Positions 23,288 to 26,939 of a stretch of DNA of 26,939 nucleotides are shown here, in pieces (position 1 is the first letter of the stretch; each line of letters opens with the position of its first letter). The position numbers were made by a program, and so were the translations under genes. The stretch comes from CAYPPK01 sp964412615 (GTDB lineage: Bacteria; Patescibacteriota; Minisyncoccia; Sungbacterales; HO2-52-23). Location: contig CAYPPK010000009.1 in assembly GCA_964412615.1 (NCBI GenBank), positions 1-26,939 of the forward strand, given 5' to 3'. The notes beneath the pieces were generated by a model that saw nothing but the letters and a program-made list of their open reading frames with translations, made no database searches and had not been told where the DNA came from.

Positions 23288-23881
23288 ATGAAGCTTAAGA
23301 AAGCCCTTGGATCAGTGTTTTCCTTGGTGCTAATCGGTACTGCCTTTTCCATCACGGCAGGAGAAAAAAGTCCGCTTTCTCAATTGAGGGAAGCAATTGA
23401 ACGCGTCAAAGTGGAGCTAAATGCAGCAGAGGAAAATAAGCGAGGCGAAATTCTACGTTCTTTGCTAACCCCCAAGATTGATTTTGAAGAAATGGCCCAA
23501 ATTTCTTTAGGAGAATTTTGGGACGAGATTTCTGCGGCGGAACAGAAAAGGTTCGTACAACTTTTCAAAGGACTGCTGGAAAAATCTTATTCGGAAAGAG
23601 TGGAGGGGATACGAGAAGTTGAAATAATCTTCCTGGCAGAAAGAGTCAATGGTAATCAAGGAGAAGTAGAGGCCCAGGTCAGAGACAATGGCATGGAGCT
23701 TCTTTTTTACCTTAAGCGCTCTAAGGGGAGCTGGAGAGTATATGACATAAAAGTAGATGGAATACGTATTGTTCACAATTATAAAAACCAGTTCAGAAAA
23801 ATTTTGCGTGTAAATTCTTTTGCAGAACTCTTGGTACGGATGGAAAGAAAAGTAAATCCAGTAGTAAAAAAAGCAGATTAG
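23288..23881 (+). CDS. MlaC/Ttg2D-like exported lipid-binding protein
   Basis: 197 residues from ATG 23288; a TTG two codons earlier is possible, but AGAGG lies 6 nt before this ATG, one of the few clear Shine-Dalgarno sites here. A signal peptide is evident: KLKK, a hydrophobic stretch to about residue 22, and ITAG as a likely cleavage zone. The mature part matches the MlaC family by pattern: 'IDFEEMAQISLGEFWDE', 'EQKRFVQLFKGLLEKSYSERV', 'GSWRVYDIKVDGIRIVHNYKNQFRKIL' and 'FAELLVRM'. MlaC carries phospholipid between the membranes of diderm bacteria. No MlaA/B/D/E/F partner is in the window. A strong terminator follows. Transfer from a diderm donor is one explanation. Confidence 0.8.
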   Translation: MKLKKALGSVFSLVLIGTAFSITAGEKSPLSQLREAIERVKVELNAAEENKRGEILRSLLTPKIDFEEMAQISLGEFWDEISAAEQKRFVQLFKGLLEKSYSERVEGIREVEIIFLAERVNGNQGEVEAQVRDNGMELLFYLKRSKGSWRVYDIKVDGIRIVHNYKNQFRKILRVNSFAELLVRMERKVNPVVKKAD

Positions 23882-23911
23882 GACATGGGACATCAGAAGA
23901 TAACCGAAAAA

Positions 23912-23934
23912 CCGCCATTGTGGCGGATTTTTTT
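23912..23934 (+). terminator. Intrinsic terminator after the mlaC-like gene
   Basis: CCGCCA-TTG-TGGCGG, one A, then seven T. It is a textbook terminator 30 nt after the stop codon, closing the trmD/mlaC-like unit. Confidence 0.92.
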
Positions 23935-23975
23935 GTTTTCTTTTTTGGGTTATAGTTAGTAAACATAAATAAAAT

Positions 23976-24692
23976 ATGCCGGAAACAGTAATTATAGTCA
24001 GAACCAAAAATGAAGAAAGATGGCTAGGAAAAGTGCTGGAGACGCTTTTTAATCAGACCTATAAAAATTTTGAAATTATTATCGTAGATTCCGGTTCAAG
24101 TGACCGCACTCTGGAAATTGCTCGTAAATTTCCGGTTAAGATTTTTACCATTCCTCCGGAAAAATTTTCTTATCCTTACGCTCTTAATTTTGGTATTGAA
24201 CATTCATCCGCCGCTGATTATATAGTTATAATTTCCGCGCATTCTCTACCGGTTTCTCGAACTTGGCTCGCGGACGGGCTCCGAAATTTCGCGGGATGCA
24301 AAAAGGTTGCGGGCGTATTCGCTTTTCCTCTAGCTTTGCCGGACGCTACTTTCTGGGATAAATTTTTCCAAAATAGCAAAATTATGCCCAGACATTTCAG
24401 GAGGATATTTACCCGACCGGTTGCCGGTATATTAGGATTTACAAATTCGGTTATCAAAAAAGAACTCTGGGAACAAAGAAAATTCAATGAGGCCTATGGC
24501 GCTGGAGGAGAAGATCAGGAATGGGCTTCATTTTGGTTATCTCAGGGATACCTTATTATACAGGACGAAAAATTCAGGGTAAGGCATTCGCATTATCTAG
24601 GTCTAGGTGGGTGGTTTAAGCAATGGCGATATTGGCGCTCTTTGGGAGAACCTAGCTCTTTCCAATCCCTGGAATTTAGAAGAAAAAAGTAG
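23976..24692 (+). CDS. Family 2 glycosyltransferase
   Basis: 238 residues. GT-A fold start 'VIIVRTKNEERWLGKVLETL' with 'IIIVDSGSSDRTLEIARKF' (nucleotide-binding region) and 'ADYIVIISAHSLPV' where the family carries its metal site. Here the DxD is replaced by SAH, a variant also seen in rhamnosyltransferase-like GT2 proteins. 'GAGGEDQEWASFW' (about 175-187) supplies the ED acceptor-side acid. The C-terminus has aromatic, basic sequence (GGWFKQWRYWRS) but no clear span. It probably adds sugars to envelope glycans. It is followed after 91 nt by a membrane GT2; a promoter lies between them. Confidence 0.88.
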   Translation: MPETVIIVRTKNEERWLGKVLETLFNQTYKNFEIIIVDSGSSDRTLEIARKFPVKIFTIPPEKFSYPYALNFGIEHSSAADYIVIISAHSLPVSRTWLADGLRNFAGCKKVAGVFAFPLALPDATFWDKFFQNSKIMPRHFRRIFTRPVAGILGFTNSVIKKELWEQRKFNEAYGAGGEDQEWASFWLSQGYLIIQDEKFRVRHSHYLGLGGWFKQWRYWRSLGEPSSFQSLEFRRKK

Positions 24693-24699
24693 TTTGCTT

Positions 24700-24728
24700 T
24701 TGCTATAAAGTTATTAACCTATTATAGT
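24700..24728 (+). promoter_or_regulatory. Promoter of the membrane glycosyltransferase gene
   Basis: TTGCTA (24700-24705), 17-nt spacer, TATAGT (24723-24728). The leader of about 50 nt ends with a small hairpin ATTCTT-CATT-AAGAAT (24766-24781), 2 nt before the GTG start codon. Confidence 0.5.
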
Positions 24729-24783
24729 TTACTTGGCTTCAGCAATTCTTCATCTGGAAATTTTTATTCTTCATTAAGAATCA

Positions 24784-26382
24784 GTGAACAAAAATTCCGA
24801 AAAATTTTATCTCACCGTTGGAAACGCCAAAGATTTACCGTACAGCCAGAAGCGCATTATTTATCGTTTCTTAGAGATGGTACCTGGGTTGTTGGTTTGG
24901 GCAACTTTTGGTTTGATTATACTAGGGGCTTTATATTTTCCGGTTGCTACCATAACTTTTGTTATTCTCTTTGACCTTTACTGGTTTTTAAAAACAGTTT
25001 ATTTAACCTGGCATTTGCGCATTAGTTTCCAAAATCTACGCAGGCATTTGCGAATAAATTGGGTGGATAAACTTGATGAATTAAATTTGTTGGAACATCC
25101 GCTGGGGATCCATAATTGGCGCCAAGAAATTTGGCACCTGGTGATTCTGCCTTATTTTAAAGAGGGAGATGAAATATTGCGAACCACCTTGAGCGCGATT
25201 TTAAATTCTGAATATCCTAAGGAGCGGATGCTGGTAGTGCTCTCCGGAGAAAAGCGGGCAGGAGTGGAAGCAGAAGCTATTGGCGCAAAAATAGAAGAGG
25301 GATTCTCAGATAAATTCGGACATTTCCTTTTTACTTTGCATGAAGATGCTCCCGGTGAGCTGGCAGGCAAAGGAGCAAATGAAACCTGGGCCGGCCGAAA
25401 AGCAAAAGAAATAATAGACAAAAAAAAGATTCCTTATGAACGGGTTATTGTTTCTGTTTTTGATATAGATACGGTTGCTCCACCCGATTATTTTACCAAG
25501 CTTACTTATGCTTACCTGACAACTCTTCGTCCCTTGCGCACTTCGTTCCAGCCAGTGCCGCTTTTTATAAATAATATTTGGGAGGCATCGGCCATATCGC
25601 GAGTAATGGCTTTTTCATCCACGTTTTGGCATCTCATGAATCAGATGCGGCCAGAAAGACTGGTGTCTTTTTCCTCCCACGCCTTTCCTCTCAAGGCTTT
25701 GGTGGAAATGGATTTTTGGCAAGTAAATGTGGTATCCGAGGATTCACGCATTTTTTGGCAGGGGCTTTTAACGTTTGACGGCGATTGGCGGGTGGAGCCG
25801 TTGCTGGTGCCCGTATCCATGGATGCCAACGTGGCGGAAACATTTTGGCAGACTTTAAAAAATATTTATTTGCAGCAAAGGAGATGGGCTTACGGCGTTG
25901 CTGACATTCCATATTTTCTTTTTGGTTTTTTGCATAACCGCAAGATCGCTTTTTCTACTAAAATTTATTGGACTTTTCATATGCTAGAAAGTTTCTGGGG
26001 CTGGGCCACTAACTCTATCATAATTTTTGTTGCCGGCTGGCTGCCGGTTTTGCTCGGGGGAAAATTATTCGGCACTACGGTTCTCGCCTATAACGTGCCC
26101 CGCGTAACCCAATGGATTATGACCATTGCCATGTTTGGAATTATTACTTCAGTTTATCTTACTTTGAAATTGTTACCGCCCAAACCCTTGAAAGTAGGAC
26201 GCCATCGCTATCTTTTCATGGTATTACAATGGGTCATGGTTCCTATAACTCTTATTTTCAATTCTGCTCCGGCTGTGGAGGCGCAAACGCGTTTGTTGAT
26301 GGGGAAATATCTTGGTTTCTGGCCAACCCCAAAGGTAAGAAAGAGAATACAGGAAATTATTTTTAATCCACGCAACTTGTAA
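24784..26382 (+). CDS. Membrane-bound family 2 glycosyltransferase (processive-type motifs)
   Basis: 532 residues from GTG; a stop codon lies three codons upstream and no ATG is available in the N-terminal region. Two hydrophobic segments (about 36-82) precede a GT-A domain with 'VSVFDIDTVAPPDYF' (DxD near 226), 'VVSEDSRIFWQ' (ED near 318) and 'QQRRWAYG' (near 364), which is the D, D, Q(Q/R)xRW set of cellulose-synthase-like enzymes. Several C-terminal membrane segments follow (about 400-500). It probably makes or extends a surface polysaccharide. The GTG start directly after a small hairpin may limit translation. The rrn promoter begins 12 nt after its stop. Confidence 0.87.
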   Translation: MNKNSEKFYLTVGNAKDLPYSQKRIIYRFLEMVPGLLVWATFGLIILGALYFPVATITFVILFDLYWFLKTVYLTWHLRISFQNLRRHLRINWVDKLDELNLLEHPLGIHNWRQEIWHLVILPYFKEGDEILRTTLSAILNSEYPKERMLVVLSGEKRAGVEAEAIGAKIEEGFSDKFGHFLFTLHEDAPGELAGKGANETWAGRKAKEIIDKKKIPYERVIVSVFDIDTVAPPDYFTKLTYAYLTTLRPLRTSFQPVPLFINNIWEASAISRVMAFSSTFWHLMNQMRPERLVSFSSHAFPLKALVEMDFWQVNVVSEDSRIFWQGLLTFDGDWRVEPLLVPVSMDANVAETFWQTLKNIYLQQRRWAYGVADIPYFLFGFLHNRKIAFSTKIYWTFHMLESFWGWATNSIIIFVAGWLPVLLGGKLFGTTVLAYNVPRVTQWIMTIAMFGIITSVYLTLKLLPPKPLKVGRHRYLFMVLQWVMVPITLIFNSAPAVEAQTRLLMGKYLGFWPTPKVRKRIQEIIFNPRNL

Positions 26383-26393
26383 AAAGCTAGGGA

Positions 26394-26421
26394 TTGACAT
26401 CTTTTTTTGCAGTAGTATAAT
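26394..26421 (+). promoter_or_regulatory. rRNA operon promoter, near consensus
   Basis: TTGACA (26394-26399) and TATAAT (26416-26421), both exact consensus, with a 16-nt spacer. It is the strongest promoter in the window, with a predicted start near 26428, and is the only good promoter ahead of 16S. Confidence 0.85.
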
Positions 26422-26430
26422 GTGTTTTAC

Positions 26431-26583
26431 TTGTGAGGAACGGCAAAATGCCTATGGCGGAGCTAAAAACCAGCTCCCTACCACACAATTTACAATGAGT
26501 TGAGATCTTGAACCGTTGTCAGGTGGCAAGATCAACATCCACGCAAGGTCCTAAGCAAGAGGATTTTGCGTGGCTGTTATTTT
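26431..26583 (+). ncRNA. Five-helix structured RNA in the 16S leader, unrecognised
   Basis: Helices that can be drawn: P1 TTGTG..GG (26431-26438) with CC.CACAA (26481-26488), enclosing P2 GGCA-AAA-TGCC (26442-26452) and P3 GGAGCT-AAAAACC-AGCTCC (26459-26477) as a three-way junction; P4 GATCTTG (26504-26510) with CAAGATC (26527-26533), extended by GTT/AAC across a 2-nt bulge; P5 a 14-bp stem CCACGCAAGGTCCT (26539-26552) with 26560-26573 around AAGCAAG, followed by CTGTTATTTT. P5 plus its U-rich tail could terminate a separate small RNA of about 155 nt; otherwise this is rRNA leader. A 16-codon ORF (ATG 26448) inside is probably chance. It does not match SRP, RNase P, tmRNA or T-box features I know. 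Confidence 0.5.
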
Positions 26584-26590
26584 GCCCGAA

Positions 26591-26624
26591 ATCCGAACAA
26601 ATCGCTTGCGATTTGTTCTAGGAT
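26591..26624 (+). repeat. Strong hairpin in the 16S leader
   Basis: GAACAAATCGC (26595-26605) and GCGATTTGTTC (26608-26618) are perfect inverted repeats, extended by ATCC/GGAT across a TA bulge, giving a stem of about 15 bp. It may be an rRNA-leader processing or timing element. Confidence 0.7.
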
Positions 26625-26666
26625 CGGACAAGCTCGGAACGGGAAGCAGTTTGAAAAGTGAATAGT

Positions 26667-26702
26667 CCCGACAATCCGCAATGCGGATGTCGGGATCCCG
26701 AC
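26667..26702 (+). repeat. Competing hairpins in the 16S leader
   Basis: CCCGAC (26667-26672) and a second CCCGAC (26697-26702) can both pair with the single GTCGGG (26689-26694). The first also has an inner ATCCG/CGGAT stem; the second forms the palindrome GTCGGGATCCCGAC. Only one pairing can form at a time. Confidence 0.55.
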
Positions 26703-26861
26703 TTCATTATCATATTTTTGATAGTGCGTCGGGGCGAATCCAAATAGATCCAGCAAAATAAAAATAGTTGGAAAATTTTCTTTTTTTCCAGCTGTTTCTC
26801 GTTCAAATTAAATTTGAGCGAGGCTCGCCTGCCCATTTTAGGGGTAAGGCGGCGACTCAAT

Positions 26862-26881
26862 AATTCCGATTTATCGGAATT
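26862..26881 (+). repeat. Hairpin abutting the 16S 5' end
   Basis: AATTCCGAT (26862-26870) and ATCGGAATT (26873-26881) are perfect inverted repeats ending at the predicted first base of 16S. This is a likely local structure for 5'-end maturation. Confidence 0.65.
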
Positions 26882-26939
26882 CAACTGAGGATTTGATCCT
26901 GGTCCAGGATGAACGCTGGCGGCGTGGATAAGGCATGCA
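26881..26939 (+). rRNA. rrs: 16S ribosomal RNA, 5' end only
   Basis: The sequence 'GGATTTGATCCTGG' followed by 'GATGAACGCTGGCGGCGTG' and 'AAGGCATGCA' aligns with the universal 16S start (E. coli 'GAGTTTGATCATGG ... TGAACGCTGGCGGC'). By this alignment base 1 falls at about 26881. The rest lies beyond the window. The departures from consensus (GGATTTGATC for AGTTTGATC, TCCAGGATGAAC for CTCAGATTGAAC) suit a CPR lineage, whose 16S often mismatches standard primers. Confidence 0.95.

Noticed and set aside
26448..26498. 16-codon ORF (MPMAELKTSS...) in the 16S leader
   Set aside because: The GAGG is too far upstream to be a convincing ribosome site, codons are not enriched for one amino acid, and the bases are explained by RNA helices.
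26431..26583. SRP (4.5S) RNA or RNase P RNA ahead of 16S
   Set aside because: GTCAGG occurs, but the paired AGCAG side and GGAA tetraloop of SRP helix 8 do not. GAGGAA occurs without the rest of the RNase P CR-I, and the length is far too short.
1..26939. CRISPR arrays, tRNA genes, insertion sequences, phage integrase or att sites
   Set aside because: Looked for and not seen: no regularly spaced repeats, no cloverleaf with a T-loop GTTCRANNC in context, and no transposase or integrase ORFs. The phage-like fibre protein at the start is not accompanied by phage structural genes.

Overview
The window looks like chromosome from a Candidate Phyla Radiation (Patescibacteria, probably Parcubacteria-like) bacterium. 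The reasons are compact core genes (a 404-residue ThrRS without editing domains, a 736-residue SMC without a hinge), very short intergenic gaps, few Shine-Dalgarno sites, a fibre-type surface protein full of 'VGIGT' repeats, and a divergent 16S 5' end. TGA is used as a stop (thrS), so the recoding seen in Gracilibacteria/Absconditabacteria is not evident. The taxon is inferred from gene style, not from a search.

Layout. 1-6138 (+): the 3' part of a fibre-like surface protein, an O-antigen-ligase-type membrane protein with TPRs, and MurJ. 6195-7964 (+): LepA. 7970-9034: a 37-residue membrane peptide (-) divergent from an FtsB/DivIC-like protein (+), then a small SurA-N-like exported protein (+). 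9035-14719 (-): dnaE, a regulatory leader, a possible 48-residue zinc ribbon, thrS and miaA. 14762-19253 (+): rnhB, rpmF, nusB, rnc, smc. 19268-21672 (-): an orphan histidine kinase and a DHH phosphoesterase. 21779-23881 (+): rpsP, khpA, trmD and an MlaC-like protein. 23976-26382 (+): two family 2 glycosyltransferases. 26394-26939 (+): a near-consensus promoter, a heavily structured leader of about 450 nt, and the first 59 nt of 16S rRNA.

Two themes run through the window. One is envelope building: surface fibre, Wzy/WaaL-type protein, MurJ, FtsB-like, glycosyltransferases and the MlaC-like protein. The other is translation and RNA processing: LepA, ThrRS, MiaA, L32, NusB, RNase III, S16, KhpA, TrmD and 16S.

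The most interesting signal is upstream of thrS. A consensus-like promoter appears to start a transcript directly at the ATG of a 15-codon ORF with six Thr codons. It is followed by mutually exclusive stems that can be drawn as a classical antiterminator and terminator. This has the layout of a Thr-dependent transcription attenuator on a leaderless leader peptide. Other points worth checking are repeated '-10, then 6-7 nt, then ATG' start sites, a five-helix RNA ahead of 16S, a long hairpin ahead of nusB-rnc, the hingeless SMC, and an MlaC homologue in a lineage thought to lack an outer membrane.
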